Shown here: piece by piece, positions 28,531-38,800 of the stretch
Position numbering within the stretch: the first letter of the stretch is position 1
How the letters are laid out: the number at the start of each line of letters is the position of its first letter
Source of the DNA: Salinimicrobium xinjiangense DSM 19287
GTDB taxonomy: Bacteria; Bacteroidota; Bacteroidia; Flavobacteriales; Flavobacteriaceae
Assembly: GCF_000423585.1 (NCBI RefSeq)
Contig: NZ_AUIG01000017.1
Location: 55,648-119,647 of the forward strand
Length of the DNA: 64,000 nucleotides
Reading direction: 5' to 3'
Program-made: the position numbers and the translations under genes
Notes under the pieces: model-generated
The model's database searches: none
Told to the model about the DNA's origin: nothing
What the model saw: only the letters and a program-made list of their open reading frames with translations

Positions 28531-29550
28531 TTAGAGCTTATTTTCAGTTTTTCCGTATTCGTGCTTATATATCTTTAAGATAAGTAAAAACATGGAAACC
28601 AGCAAAGGCCCGAATATGAGTCCAATAAATCCAAAAAGCGGGACCCCCACCACAACCCCAAAAAGGGTGATCAAGGGATGAACACTGGCCAGGCGGTTTA
28701 AAATATAAAGTCGTAGAATGTTATCTGTAATCCCCACAATAACAAATCCATAGATCAATATAAAAATGGCCTGCCATTCCAGATTCATGGAGTAGAGTAG
28801 AATGGCTACCGGTACAATTCCTATGGCAGTACCAATGAACGGTATCATAGCCCCAATTGCAGTAATGATGAACCAGAATAAAGGGTCGGGAACTCCAACG
28901 ATCAAATATCCAATTAAAGCCACTATTCCCTGAAAAAATGCGACGAGGGGAATTCCAAGAGCATTGGACTTCACCATTTCATCTCCTTCTTTTGCTATTA
29001 CCTGCAGGTTATCCTCTCCCAAAGGAATATAGGAGATTACCATGTTTTTCAATTCATGTCGATAGATCAACATGTAGTAAAGCATAAAGTACATGATGCT
29101 AATAGCAATAAAAGCATTAAAGGCGCCTGCCCCGAGGCCTTGTAAATTATTAGAGAGCCAGTTGGCTACTCTTGAAGAATCAATACTTTCACTTAGGTTA
29201 TACCCCACATAGGTTTCCGCTTCATTAATCTGGGTCTTTACAACCTGCAGTACCTTTTCGGAATTTGCAACTGCCTTGCCAATTTTTGAAGTCAGCATAA
29301 GGGCAGTAAGCGTGATGGGAACAAGAATGCCTATAAACGAAAGGAACATGAGTAAAGATGCTGCCAGTACCGGTTTCCACTTCCTGTCCACCATTTTGTT
29401 CATTGGCTTACGTAAAACCACAAACAAAGTAATGGCGCCAAGAACTCCCGAGAGGTAAGGCAACATCTCCCTGAAGATCAAAACCAGTAAAAATAAAATG
29501 AGCAAGAGTACGAACAGTTGTCGTACTAAAGAAGGTTTTAATCTATTCAT
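28531..29550 (-). CDS. AI-2E family transporter (PerM/YdiK-like permease)
   Basis: 339-residue inner-membrane protein with about eight hydrophobic segments. The C-terminal region has the family pattern FWFIITAIGAMIPFIGTAIG and GFVIVGITDNILRLYILNRL, and VHPLITLFGVVVGVPLFGFI. Members are described as putative exporters or Na+/H+ antiporters; the substrate here cannot be told, and the AI-2 label is historical. It lies 13 bases downstream of the VOC gene in one probable operon. Confidence 0.88.
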   Translation of the reverse strand: MNRLKPSLVRQLFVLLLILFLLVLIFREMLPYLSGVLGAITLFVVLRKPMNKMVDRKWKPVLAASLLMFLSFIGILVPITLTALMLTSKIGKAVANSEKVLQVVKTQINEAETYVGYNLSESIDSSRVANWLSNNLQGLGAGAFNAFIAISIMYFMLYYMLIYRHELKNMVISYIPLGEDNLQVIAKEGDEMVKSNALGIPLVAFFQGIVALIGYLIVGVPDPLFWFIITAIGAMIPFIGTAIGIVPVAILLYSMNLEWQAIFILIYGFVIVGITDNILRLYILNRLASVHPLITLFGVVVGVPLFGFIGLIFGPLLVSMFLLILKIYKHEYGKTENKL

Positions 29551-29563
29551 TCAGGAGTGGTAA

Positions 29564-29989
29564 TTATTTTGCAAATAGTTGATCTATATTTTTAAATGCT
29601 TTGAATTCAAGGGCATTATCACAGGGATCTCTAAAGAACATGGTTGCCTGTTCTCCCACCTGTCCTTCAAAGCGAATGTAGGGTTCTATGACAAATTCAA
29701 TGTTTTTTTGCTGAAGTTCCTTTGAAAAGTTCTGAAAGGTTTCCCAGTCGAGCACCACTCCAAAATGCGGAATTGGAACATCCTTCCCGTCAACAGGATT
29801 GCTTCCGGTATTACGTTCTTCAGAAGCTGCCTTGTAATGTATCACCAGCTGGTGACCAAAGAAATTGAAATCTACCCAATGATCACTGCTCCTGCCTTCT
29901 TCGCAGCCTAAGGTTTCTCTATAAAAGATTCGGGCTTTTTCCAGATCGTCTACCGGAATTGCCAAATGGAAAGGTTGAATTTTCTGCAT
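29564..29989 (-). CDS. VOC (glyoxalase/dioxygenase fold) protein
   Basis: 141-residue protein with the paired beta-alpha-beta-beta-beta modules of the vicinal-oxygen-chelate fold: [20 protein letters not shown] at the N-terminus and [20 protein letters not shown] at the C-terminus. Possible metal ligands are His8, the His in GHQLVIHY and the Glu of LEFK. The substrate is not inferable. Its ORF is 3 bases after the small Rho-N-like gene, so the two are probably co-transcribed. Confidence 0.88.
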   Translation of the reverse strand: MQKIQPFHLAIPVDDLEKARIFYRETLGCEEGRSSDHWVDFNFFGHQLVIHYKAASEERNTGSNPVDGKDVPIPHFGVVLDWETFQNFSKELQQKNIEFVIEPYIRFEGQVGEQATMFFRDPCDNALEFKAFKNIDQLFAK

Positions 29990-29992
29990 TTA

Positions 29993-30232
29993 TTAATGGT
30001 TGCGTAAAGCGTTAATTAGTTCCTTTTTACTCATTTTTGAGCGACCTTCGATACCTACCTCTTTAGCCTTTTTGTATAGTTCATCCTTGCTGCGATCCTC
30101 ATATTTATCGGCATTACCACCCTTTTTTCCCGATTTCGGAGAGTTGGCAATTCGGGCAGCTTTTTCCTTACTGGCCCCTTTGTCTCTTAAAGCCTCATAC
30201 TGGTCTTCGTTCTTGATTCTGTTGTCTGGCAT
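29993..30232 (-). CDS. small basic protein with DUF7218-like and Rho N-terminal-like parts
   Basis: 79 residues from MPDNRIKNEDQYEALRDKGA; the longer frame from 30274 adds a hydrophobic stretch and is less likely. The first half has the Lys-rich GASKEKAARIANSPKSGKKG motif seen in stress-associated small proteins. The second half, DELYKKAKEVGIEGRSKMSK then KELINALRNH, resembles the helix-extended-loop-helix of the Rho N-terminal domain, a nucleic-acid-binding fold. Function unknown. It is followed 3 bases later by the VOC gene. Confidence 0.75.
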   Translation of the reverse strand: MPDNRIKNEDQYEALRDKGASKEKAARIANSPKSGKKGGNADKYEDRSKDELYKKAKEVGIEGRSKMSKKELINALRNH

Positions 30233-30285
30233 AACTTTTTTCTTAAAAATAAGCAGATACAGCAGAATATTCACTTAATTCTCTG

Positions 30286-31137
30286 TTAAGATTCCCTGTC
30301 TTTTCTTTTGAAAGGTTTTGATTTCCCCGACTGTTTTTGCTTTTGCAATGTCTTTTGCTCCGGTTTTTTTTCAGTACGTTTTTCTTCTGAAGTGTGTTGT
30401 GAGAGAGAGCCTTCTTCAGTTTTAATTGATTCGCCTGTCAGCCGGTCGAGCTCTATCAGCTCCTCCCGCGTCAGATGCCGGTATTGTCCCACCGGAACAT
30501 CCAGCTCAACATTCATGATCCGTATTCGCTTAAGTTTTACAACTTCGTAACCCAGATATTCACACATGCGACGTATTTGCCGGTTCAATCCCTGAGTAAG
30601 CACGATCCTGAAAATATTTTTGCTAAGCTGTTCGACCTCGCATTTCCTGGTTACAGTGTCTAAAATTGGAATTCCAGAGGACATTCTGTCTATGAAGTCT
30701 TTTGTGATCAACCTGTCAACCGTTACTATATATTCTTTCTCGTGGTTATTACGGGCTCTCAGGATCTTGTTTACGATGTCGCCGTCATCTGTGAGCAGGA
30801 TCAAACCTTCACTGGGTTTATCCAGGCGACCTATAGGGAATATCCTTGTTGGGTAATCAATGAAATCAACTATATTTTTCTTTTCCTTTGGATTGGTTGT
30901 GCAAACAATTCCCACCGGTTTATTAAAGGCGAGATAGACATTTTCCTTTTTTGGAGGAACAATAAGTTCTCCATTAACTCTTACTTCATCTCCCGGTTTT
31001 ACCTTGGTGCCCATCTCGGGAATTTCACCATTAATTGTAACCCTGCCCTGTTCAATAAGCGTATCGGCCTTACGACGCGAGCAATAGCCAACTTCACTCA
31101 AATATTTGTTGAGGCGGGTAAGATTTTCAGCAGACAT
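30286..31137 (-). CDS. rluF: 23S rRNA pseudouridine synthase RluF-like
   Basis: 283 residues. An N-terminal S4 RNA-binding domain ([20 protein letters not shown]) is followed by the RsuA-type catalytic domain with the active-site Asp in [20 protein letters not shown]. The block [20 protein letters not shown], then [18 protein letters not shown], is much closer to RluF (U2604 of 23S rRNA) than to RsuA or RluB as I recall them. The last 60 residues are a disordered Lys/Glu/Gln-rich tail ([20 protein letters not shown]). It lies 17 bases after the lipoprotein gene. Confidence 0.88.
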   Translation of the reverse strand: MSAENLTRLNKYLSEVGYCSRRKADTLIEQGRVTINGEIPEMGTKVKPGDEVRVNGELIVPPKKENVYLAFNKPVGIVCTTNPKEKKNIVDFIDYPTRIFPIGRLDKPSEGLILLTDDGDIVNKILRARNNHEKEYIVTVDRLITKDFIDRMSSGIPILDTVTRKCEVEQLSKNIFRIVLTQGLNRQIRRMCEYLGYEVVKLKRIRIMNVELDVPVGQYRHLTREELIELDRLTGESIKTEEGSLSQHTSEEKRTEKKPEQKTLQKQKQSGKSKPFKRKDRES

Positions 31138-31154
31138 GTATTTAATTAAAGAGG

Positions 31155-31709
31155 TTAATCCCAGTCAATCATAAAATATTTGATCCTTGCATCATCGGGA
31201 ATTTGGGAAGCATGGATCCTGCTTTGAGTGTCATAGCGTAATTCAACGGGAAGCTGCTTTTTGTCGATGGTAACATAAACATTAAGATCGTCAATGAAGA
31301 TCACAGCCGCACTCAAAGTATTTTCAATTCTGGAGATATTGTAGTTTTCCACGATATCCTTGAATGTACTTTCTTTTCCTAAACCTTTAGCTGTTTTATA
31401 TCTGGGGTCCATGACCTGGATAAACCCGATAGTGCTGGTGGAGTCAAAAGCCTGTACCGGTTCCAGAAGCAGTAATTTTTTACCGGTCCTGTCGTAGATC
31501 TCTATCTCGTTGCTTTTCCTATATAATTCTCCCTCACTCACCTGTTTCACGATCGAATCCCGGGCAAAGATAGAATCAAGTTCATTGATCTTTACATCCC
31601 GGGTGAGCAGTCCCACACTGCTTGAGCTAATGAGGAATGGGTCTTGTTCCTTTTCACAGGAGATGAACAGGCTGCCGGTAATTAAAAGTAGGAGGAAACT
31701 TTTGCGCAT
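31155..31709 (-). CDS. hypothetical lipoprotein
   Basis: 184 residues with an N-terminal lipoprotein signal, [20 protein letters not shown], where Cys18 would be acylated. The mature part has no recognised domain; it contains [20 protein letters not shown] and a C-terminal [15 protein letters not shown]. The predicted location is the outer membrane or periplasm. It sits 13 bases after the HerA-like gene and 17 before rluF, within the same minus-strand run; the lgt gene that would process it is at 52600-53424. Confidence 0.8.
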   Translation of the reverse strand: MRKSFLLLLITGSLFISCEKEQDPFLISSSSVGLLTRDVKINELDSIFARDSIVKQVSEGELYRKSNEIEIYDRTGKKLLLLEPVQAFDSTSTIGFIQVMDPRYKTAKGLGKESTFKDIVENYNISRIENTLSAAVIFIDDLNVYVTIDKKQLPVELRYDTQSRIHASQIPDDARIKYFMIDWD

Positions 31710-31722
31710 GATCTGGTTAAGC

Positions 31723-33258
31723 TTATTTCATTAATTTATTGAGAACTCCCATCACACCTCTAATAAAGGTGGCACTGGTGAGTACTTTTACTATTGCTTT
31801 TTCGGTTCCGTTTGAAGATTTCCTCCCCCGGCCCGTGCTCGCTTTTTCGAATTTTTTTCTTTCTTCCTTTGCTTTCTCCCTTGCTTTATCGGCGTCGGCT
31901 CTGTCGATCTTCCCGGTAAGGATCTCATAAGCGCTTTCCCTGTCTATCTCCTGATTGTATTTTGCAATTAAAGCTGAATTTGCTGTTAGCTCCTTCAACT
32001 CTTCTTTGGTCAATATGTCCATTCTGCTCATTGGCGCCCTTAGCATAGTAGCAGCAAGGGGAGTGGGCCTTCCCTTCTCATCAAGGGCTGTTACCAGCGC
32101 CTCACCAATTCCTAACGATGTAAGCTCTGTTTTGGTATCGTAAAAATCTGAAATCGGATAATTTTCTGCAGCCAGTTTTATTGCCTTTCTGTCTTTGGCA
32201 GTAAAAGCTCTTAGTGCATGCTGAATTTTAAGTCCAAGCTGCCCCAGGACATCTGCAGGAACATCTGTGGGATTTTGGGTGACAAAATAAATACCCACAC
32301 CTTTAGACCTTATCAATTTCACAATACTTTCTATCTGATCCTGAAGGGCTCTAGATGCCTGTTCAAAAATGAGATGTGCTTCGTCTATGAACAAAACCAG
32401 TTTGGGTTTGTCGCTGTCACCTTGTTCGGGAAAGGTATTGTAGATCTCTGCGAGGAGACTTAACATAAAAGTCGAGAACAATTTTGGGCGGTCCTGAATA
32501 TCAGTAAGTCGCAGGATATTAATAAATCCATAACCTTCAGTATTCTTCCGGGTGAGATCTTCCACTTCAAATGATTTCTCCCCAAAGAACTTGTCGGCTC
32601 CCTGTTGTTCAAGGCCAACGATCTTCCTAAGTATCGCACCGGTAGAGGCTACAGAGATCCTCCCGTAGGAATTCTCAAACTCCTCCTTGCCCTCGCCTGT
32701 GGCAAATTGCAGGATCTTTTTAAGATCCTTTAGATCCAGCAGGGGAAGGTGATTATCATCACAGTATTTAAATATAATAGATAAGATGCCGCTTTGGGTA
32801 TCTGAAAGGTCCAGAATTCTGGAAAGCAGTACCGGGCCAAATTCACTCACGGTTGCTCTTAATCTTACTCCTTCTTCTTCTGAAAGGGAAAGGATTTCCA
32901 CAGGAGAACCTGAAGCTTCAAAAGGAAACTTTAGCTTTTCATGCCTGGCATAAATAAAATCCTCTTCATCTGAAGGTTTTGCTATACCACTTAAATCTCC
33001 CTTTACATCCATGAGCAGGACAGGAACACCTTTTTTTGAAAGGTTTTCTGCAAGGATCTGCAGCGTCTTGGATTTTCCCGTTCCGGTTGCACCGGCAATA
33101 AGGCCGTGACGGTTCATGGTCTTCAACGGAATTTTCACTGCAGCATCTGCATGAACCTCTCCCTTATACATGGCCGCACCCAGGTAAATGTAATCGCCCT
33201 TAGGTTGATAACCTTCGGAAATATGCCGGGAAAAATTTTCTGTGTTTGACACCTTCAA
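31723..33258 (-). CDS. HerA-like helicase/ATPase, DUF853 family
   Basis: 511-residue P-loop ATPase of the HerA/FtsK superfamily (DUF853, E. coli YjgR-like). Walker A is AGATGTGKSKT at residues 55-65 and Walker B is LVLFIDEAHLIF, with QNPTDVPADVLGQLGLKIQH as the later conserved region. The C-terminal 60 residues are Lys/Glu-rich. The start is TTG at 33258; a GTG two codons later is possible. Its role is unknown. No NurA-like nuclease is adjacent, so a HerA-NurA end-resection or defence pairing is not supported here. Confidence 0.87.
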   Translation of the reverse strand: MKVSNTENFSRHISEGYQPKGDYIYLGAAMYKGEVHADAAVKIPLKTMNRHGLIAGATGTGKSKTLQILAENLSKKGVPVLLMDVKGDLSGIAKPSDEEDFIYARHEKLKFPFEASGSPVEILSLSEEEGVRLRATVSEFGPVLLSRILDLSDTQSGILSIIFKYCDDNHLPLLDLKDLKKILQFATGEGKEEFENSYGRISVASTGAILRKIVGLEQQGADKFFGEKSFEVEDLTRKNTEGYGFINILRLTDIQDRPKLFSTFMLSLLAEIYNTFPEQGDSDKPKLVLFIDEAHLIFEQASRALQDQIESIVKLIRSKGVGIYFVTQNPTDVPADVLGQLGLKIQHALRAFTAKDRKAIKLAAENYPISDFYDTKTELTSLGIGEALVTALDEKGRPTPLAATMLRAPMSRMDILTKEELKELTANSALIAKYNQEIDRESAYEILTGKIDRADADKAREKAKEERKKFEKASTGRGRKSSNGTEKAIVKVLTSATFIRGVMGVLNKLMK

Positions 33259-33313
33259 AATTTTTATAAAAGTAAGAATTGTGAGGGATTAGCCGTCTTC
33301 ATGGCAACACAAT

Positions 33314-34369
33314 TTACAATACGGCCGGGTTAAGTAACCTGAAAGTACCTTTTTCTGCATCCATTTCAGCAGGAATTCCATTTGGAATAGTCACATTTTC
33401 ACTGATATGACCAATCATAGCCCCCGAAAAAGCAGGAATTTTGAGAGGTTTTATATAGTGGTCTATCACCTCCTCGAGGGTAAGAGAACCATAGCCACTA
33501 CTTCCTGCAGGATCACAATCTGTACATTTTCCGAAGATAAAACCATTAATTTCTTTGAGCACGCCACCAAGTTCAAGCTGGGACATCATTCTGTCTACCG
33601 CATAGATCTTTTCACCTACGTCTTCCAGGTATAGGATCTTATTTTTCCAGTTCGAAGGAAAGAATGGAGTACCCATGATTCCTGTAAGCACAGAAAGGTT
33701 TCCGCCCAGCAGTTCTCCAGAAACTCTGCCGGGAGTTATGGTTCTTATCCGGTGTTTTGTTTGTGTGAGGAGCCCACCTTTGTCTGAAGGATTTTGGTAC
33801 CGGACTGCTTCAGCTTCAAAAATGAGACTTTTAAGGTGGTTTACTGCAAAACTGTTCCAGTTAGATGTCGCCAGCGGACCGTGGAATGTAACAAGCCCCG
33901 TTCTTTTATAGATTGCCAGATGCAAGGCTGTAATATCACTATAACCGATGAAGACCTTCGGATTCTTTCTGATGGCATTATAATCGACCAGGTTGAGTAT
34001 CCGGGCAGCGCCCGAACCTCCCCGCAGGCAGATGATACCCTCAATTTCCGGATCGCGGAACATTTTGTTGAATTCCTGTGCTCTTTCATAATCGCTTCCG
34101 GCTAAATGCCCGTAACGCTTCCTTACATGCTCTCCAAGTTTTACCTTTAAGCCAAAGGCTTCCATAGACTCTACGGCTATTTCATATGGTTCAGATTCGT
34201 AAATAGCACCTGCGGGACTCACAATTCCTATGGTATCACCGGCTTTTAACCGTTTTGGAATTATTACATCCTGTGGCAGGTCTACATCAAATACTGAATT
34301 TGCGAGGGAATGAAGGGGGAGAGCAAGGCTGCCCAGGCCTGCATTTCTTAAAAAATTGCGTCGTTGCAT
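33314..34369 (-). CDS. LD-carboxypeptidase (peptidase S66), Tat-exported
   Basis: 351 residues. The N-terminus MQRRNFLRNAGLGSLALPLH is a Tat-type signal (RRNFL), unlike the cytoplasmic E. coli LdcA. The S66 catalytic Ser lies in GYSDITALHLAIYKRTG, with the later Glu in YLEDVGEKIYAVDRMM and His in GAMIGH. The N-terminal part IGIVSPAGAIYESEPYEIA and EGIICLRGGSGAARIL match the family. It would cleave the terminal D-Ala from L,D-linked murein tetrapeptides in the periplasm. It follows dacB by 44 bases on the same strand. Confidence 0.88.
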   Translation of the reverse strand: MQRRNFLRNAGLGSLALPLHSLANSVFDVDLPQDVIIPKRLKAGDTIGIVSPAGAIYESEPYEIAVESMEAFGLKVKLGEHVRKRYGHLAGSDYERAQEFNKMFRDPEIEGIICLRGGSGAARILNLVDYNAIRKNPKVFIGYSDITALHLAIYKRTGLVTFHGPLATSNWNSFAVNHLKSLIFEAEAVRYQNPSDKGGLLTQTKHRIRTITPGRVSGELLGGNLSVLTGIMGTPFFPSNWKNKILYLEDVGEKIYAVDRMMSQLELGGVLKEINGFIFGKCTDCDPAGSSGYGSLTLEEVIDHYIKPLKIPAFSGAMIGHISENVTIPNGIPAEMDAEKGTFRLLNPAVL

Positions 34370-34383
34370 TAAAAAATTATTTT

Positions 34384-34400
34384 CAAAAATGGCCTTTTTG
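34384..34400. repeat. degenerate relative of the CAAAAATGTCATTTTTG hairpin
   Basis: CAAAAATGGCCTTTTTG differs at two central positions from the 17-bp core at 17589 and 25242. It lies in the 44-base gap between dacB and the LD-carboxypeptidase gene. It could be a weak hairpin only. Confidence 0.3.
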
Positions 34401-34413
34401 AGCCTCTATAAAA

Positions 34414-35760
34414 CTAATAATTTAAATGGATATTTCTTAGGATGATCTCCATTCCGGCCTTAATCTCTGCAGATGGTACCGTGTAATTGTTGTTCATGAA
34501 GCTAAAGATCAAAATTTTTCCGCTTTTGGTTTTGAGATAGCCACTTAAGGCATGTACATTACTAATGGTGCCGGTTTTGGCGTAAATGTATGGCTCTTCA
34601 GCTTTGTAAAGGTTTTTAAGGGTGCCCGATTCCCCTCCGGCAGGGAGGAGCTGAAAAAGCCTTTTTTGAGGCACCTCTTCAGTGATCTTCTCCATCAGCT
34701 TTACTACAGACCGGGGGGTAAATTTATTATAGACTGAAAGCCCGGAGCCGTCCTCCCAGATGGGTTCATCGGGGAGATCCTGTAAGTGGTTTTCCTTCAT
34801 GTATTTCAGGGTAATATCTGCCTTTAGTGTGTCGGACAAAACACCCGAGCTCATGAGAAGGATCTGTTCTGCAATAAAATTATCACTCACCTGAAGCATT
34901 CTTTTATAGAGACTGTCCATAGGCACGCTGTAGATTGTCTTACTTTCTGAGAAATCTGTGTTGCCGGGTTCAATTATCTCAACAGGCTTACCCAAAGTAT
35001 CACTTAACAGAGTGGTGAGAAGTTGAGGAGTGTAAATAAAAGGAACGACCCTGCTTCTTTCTTCTGCCCCTTCAGGATGATAATAAGTGAAAATATTTTG
35101 GTGCCGGTCCCGTAATACCCTGGAAGAATTTCCTGTTGAAAGGCTGTCCTTCCGAAGAAATTGGGAGAATAATTCCGGCTTTACTAAAGGTTTTTCTCTA
35201 TCGGGAGTGAAGTTAAAGCTAACATAGTTTCCGTAGACAGGCATGGCAGCACGTTCAACAGAGTAATAATAATGATAATCATCCCAGGACCACCCGGGGC
35301 CAAAATGTTTCTCCTGGACAGATGGAGGAGAATAATATAAAGTATCATTGGCGTCCTTTAAAAAATCCAGCACCTGTGAGCTGTTAAACTCTTCATATAA
35401 AAGGGAAGGATCTCCTGTGCCCTTAAATATCAAGGAGTCATTTCTCGAAACATAGGCTAATGCCGGGGCCGAATCTCCCAGGATTTTAAGGCCGGCGTAA
35501 AAAGTAAAAAGTTTTGTATTGGAAGCCGGGGTAAAATATTTATCTGAATTTTTTTCGAAAATGACCTTTTTTAAAGTGGGATCATAAACCATAATTCCGG
35601 CAAATCCTGTTTTAAAAGCCGGATGTTCCTCAATAGTAGTATCTAATTGAGAACTCAACTTTCGGGAAGTGGAACAGGAAGTGAATAGAAGAATAAGAAG
35701 TAATGCATTGAAGAAATTTTTCGGGTAAGACAGCACTTGAAATATTATTATTTTTTTCAC
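34414..35760 (-). CDS. dacB: D-alanyl-D-alanine carboxypeptidase/endopeptidase (PBP4, peptidase S13)
   Basis: 448-residue S13 enzyme that trims or cleaves peptidoglycan cross-links in the periplasm. The active-site triad is visible: Ser80-x-x-Lys83 in PASNTKLFT, the SxN box in GSGLSVYNKFTP, and KTG in IYAKTGTISNVHALSGYLK. The N-terminus has a hydrophobic segment ending FTSCSTS, so it is probably a lipoprotein with Cys29 acylated. It is divergent from the SusC gene (138 bases) and is followed by the S66 carboxypeptidase. Confidence 0.92.
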   Translation of the reverse strand: MKKIIIFQVLSYPKNFFNALLLILLFTSCSTSRKLSSQLDTTIEEHPAFKTGFAGIMVYDPTLKKVIFEKNSDKYFTPASNTKLFTFYAGLKILGDSAPALAYVSRNDSLIFKGTGDPSLLYEEFNSSQVLDFLKDANDTLYYSPPSVQEKHFGPGWSWDDYHYYYSVERAAMPVYGNYVSFNFTPDREKPLVKPELFSQFLRKDSLSTGNSSRVLRDRHQNIFTYYHPEGAEERSRVVPFIYTPQLLTTLLSDTLGKPVEIIEPGNTDFSESKTIYSVPMDSLYKRMLQVSDNFIAEQILLMSSGVLSDTLKADITLKYMKENHLQDLPDEPIWEDGSGLSVYNKFTPRSVVKLMEKITEEVPQKRLFQLLPAGGESGTLKNLYKAEEPYIYAKTGTISNVHALSGYLKTKSGKILIFSFMNNNYTVPSAEIKAGMEIILRNIHLNY

Positions 35761-35898
35761 AGGAATGGGCGTAAAATTTCGGTTTCAAGTTAAGAATTAA
35801 TTTTTCTGAAGCATATGGGTTAAAAATTTTAAGACATTAACCTCCGGTATGTGAAAAATTTTAATAACTTTTTAATTCTTAATCCAAACACCAAACAA

Positions 35899-38800
35899 AT
35901 GAGAAACAAAATTACACTGCTTTTATCCATGATTGCCATGCTGCAATTTATGGACGTAGAGGCTCAGGAAAGGGTGATAACAGGTACGGTCACCCAGGCG
36001 CAGGACGGTATGCCGCTTCCGGGAGTCAATGTTATTCTTGAAGGTACCAGTACCGGAACAGTTACCGACTTTGATGGGAATTACTCGATCAGCGCAGAAA
36101 CAGGGGAGGTTTTGACGTTCTCCTCTATAGGCTTTCAAAGGGTACGTCGTACTGTTGGTGCCGAAGATGTTATAAATGTAGCTATGGAGGCCGATCTTCA
36201 GTCTCTTGATGAGGTGGTGGTGACGGCACTGGGAATTTCGAGAGATAAAAAATCTTTAGGTTACTCTACCCAGGAGGTGGATGGAGAAGATCTAACAATC
36301 GCAAAAGACCAAAATGTCATAGGTGCCCTTGGTGGAAGAATTGCCGGAGTGCAGGTGACAGGTTCTTCGGGAGCCAGCATGGGAGGTACACAAAAGATCA
36401 AAATAAGGGGAGTGAATTCTATTGGAGGGGGAGATCAACCTCTTATAGTTGTAGATGGAACTCCTATTTCCAATGCTAATTTTGCGGGTAGTGCTGGGGC
36501 CGATTATGGGAACCTGGGACAGGATATAAATCCTGCCGATATTGAGTCGGTCAACGTCTTAAAAGGACCGGCAGCTTCGGCATTATACGGAATTAGAGGG
36601 CAGTATGGGGTAATAATGATAACGACTAAAAAAGGAGCTGCAGAGAAATTTACAGTTCAGGTGAATTCAACCTATTCCGTCGAGACCACCTATGATTTTA
36701 TGCCCCTCCAAAATATGTATGGAGGAGGTTCCAGCCTCAGTTTTCGTACTCTTCCAAATGGAGATCCTTATGTTGATCTTTCTGTAGATGAAAGTTGGGG
36801 CCCGCGAATGGACGGTACTCCGGTGAGGCAGGTATTCAGTTTTTATCCTCAGGATCCTACGTATGGACAATTAACTCCTTTTGTGCCTCATCCCGACAAT
36901 ATTAAGGATTACTATGAAACCGGTTCTACATTCAATAATACGGTTTCTGTTGCGGGAGGAGGAGAAAAAACGAATTTTAGAATCAGCCTGAATGATACCA
37001 GGATCGAAGGGGTGGAGCCGAACACACATCTTGACAGAAATAACCTTACCGTACATGCCGACGCAGATGTAGTTGACAGAGTGAATGTCTCAACCAATTT
37101 TACGTATGCACGTAATGACGCTCAGCGACCAGGGCAGGGGTCTGAGTATGGTGCAAATTACCTGGTCCAGTGGTTTCAGAGGAATGTGGACATGAACAGG
37201 TTGAAAGATTACCGTTATGATGACGGAACTTTTTTACACTGGAATTTAAGAAGACCAAGTTCAGAGACCGGAGAGGTTACAAATTTTAATCCTCTTTACT
37301 GGAATAATCCATATTTTAATGCTTATGAAAATCTTAGTCAGGATAACCGGGACAGGTTTTTTGGAGATATAGGAATTACTTTTGATATTCTTGATAATCT
37401 CACTTTAAGCGGACATATAAGGGCAGATCTTTTTACCCAGAATATTCAGGAGCGTACAGCTTTTGGAGGTACAAGTCTCCCTTCTTTCTCCATTGGAAAA
37501 TACCAGAACAAGGAATATAACTATGAATTTTTAGCTCAATTTGACGAAGAATGGGGAGATTTTTCCCTTAATGCCAACTTAGGAGGAAACATCTGGAACA
37601 GAAATTATACTTACTTGTACATGGCTACTGTTGGAGGTCTATCGGCACCAGGTTTTTACAATATTGATGCTTCTATTGACCGTCCGGCAACATCCAATTA
37701 CCTGCTAAGAAAACAGGTGAGAAGCCTTTTTGGGCTTATTTCTCTTGGTTATGCAGATACCTTCTTTTTGGATGCTTCATTAAGAAATGACAATTCATCT
37801 GCTCTTCCCGAAGATAATAACTCTTATTGGTATCCTTCTATTTCCGGGAGTGTTATATTCAGTGAATTCCTGGAGTGGGACCCAATGAGTTTTGGAAAAT
37901 TACGGGCCAGTTATGCGCAGGCAGGTTCAGATCTGGGTCCTTATGAAACGACAATGGGATTTGGAGTTGGAACTGTATATGGGGGGACAAATACATTGTT
38001 TGTTCCTAACAACCTTAATAATCCCAATATTGAACCGTCCTTTGCTCATTCTTACGAATTAGGAATGGATCTAAGATTTTTTGAGGGGAGACTGGGACTT
38101 GATCTGACCTATTACCAACAAAAGAATAAAAACCAGATCATTAATCTGGATGTATCTGGCACTAGTGGATACAGTTCAACAACTATTAATGCAGGTCTAA
38201 TTGAGAATGAAGGCTTCGAGGTGGCAATTACAGCAAGGCCTGTTCAATTTGGAGAATTTCATTGGGATACTAACCTGAACTTTGCAAAGAACGAAAGTAT
38301 GGTTGTGGAATTGGCGCCGGGAATTGATGTCTATACCTATTCCTCCACAACCTATTCCAGTGTAACCAGTTATCTGAATTCTTATGAAGGTATGCCTTTT
38401 GGAAGTCTTGTTGGTACTGCGTATCAAAGAGATGAAGCCACAGGACAGATTCTTCTGGGGGAGGATAATAAGCCTTTATATACAGATCAAACACACAACT
38501 TTGGCAGCGTGTTACCAGATTTCACCGGGGGTTTCTCTAATACTTTTGTCTATAAAAACTGGAGACTTTCGGGTATGATCGAATTCCAGGGAGGTGGCCA
38601 GTTTTTTAGTCGTTCTAAAATGTTGGCAGTGCGAACAGGTCAGGATCCTGTAACAGTGGTAACTAATGATAGGGGAGCCAATGTGAGGGATCCGCTTGAC
38701 GAAGGAGGAGGAGTAAAGGTTGAAGGAATTTCGGCTGCTACCGGGGAACCTGTGACTGCATATGTTGATGCTCGTAGCTACTACAGAAATGTGGTGGGGA

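Noticed and set aside
31723..33258. HerA-NurA or HerA-type anti-phage system
   Set aside because: The ATPase is of the DUF853 type and its neighbours are a lipoprotein and rluF; no NurA, SIR2 or nuclease partner is present.
35851..35898. Longer SusC start at GTG 35851
   Set aside because: It would put 16 residues in front of a good signal peptide; ATG 35899 gives a standard SusC N-terminus.
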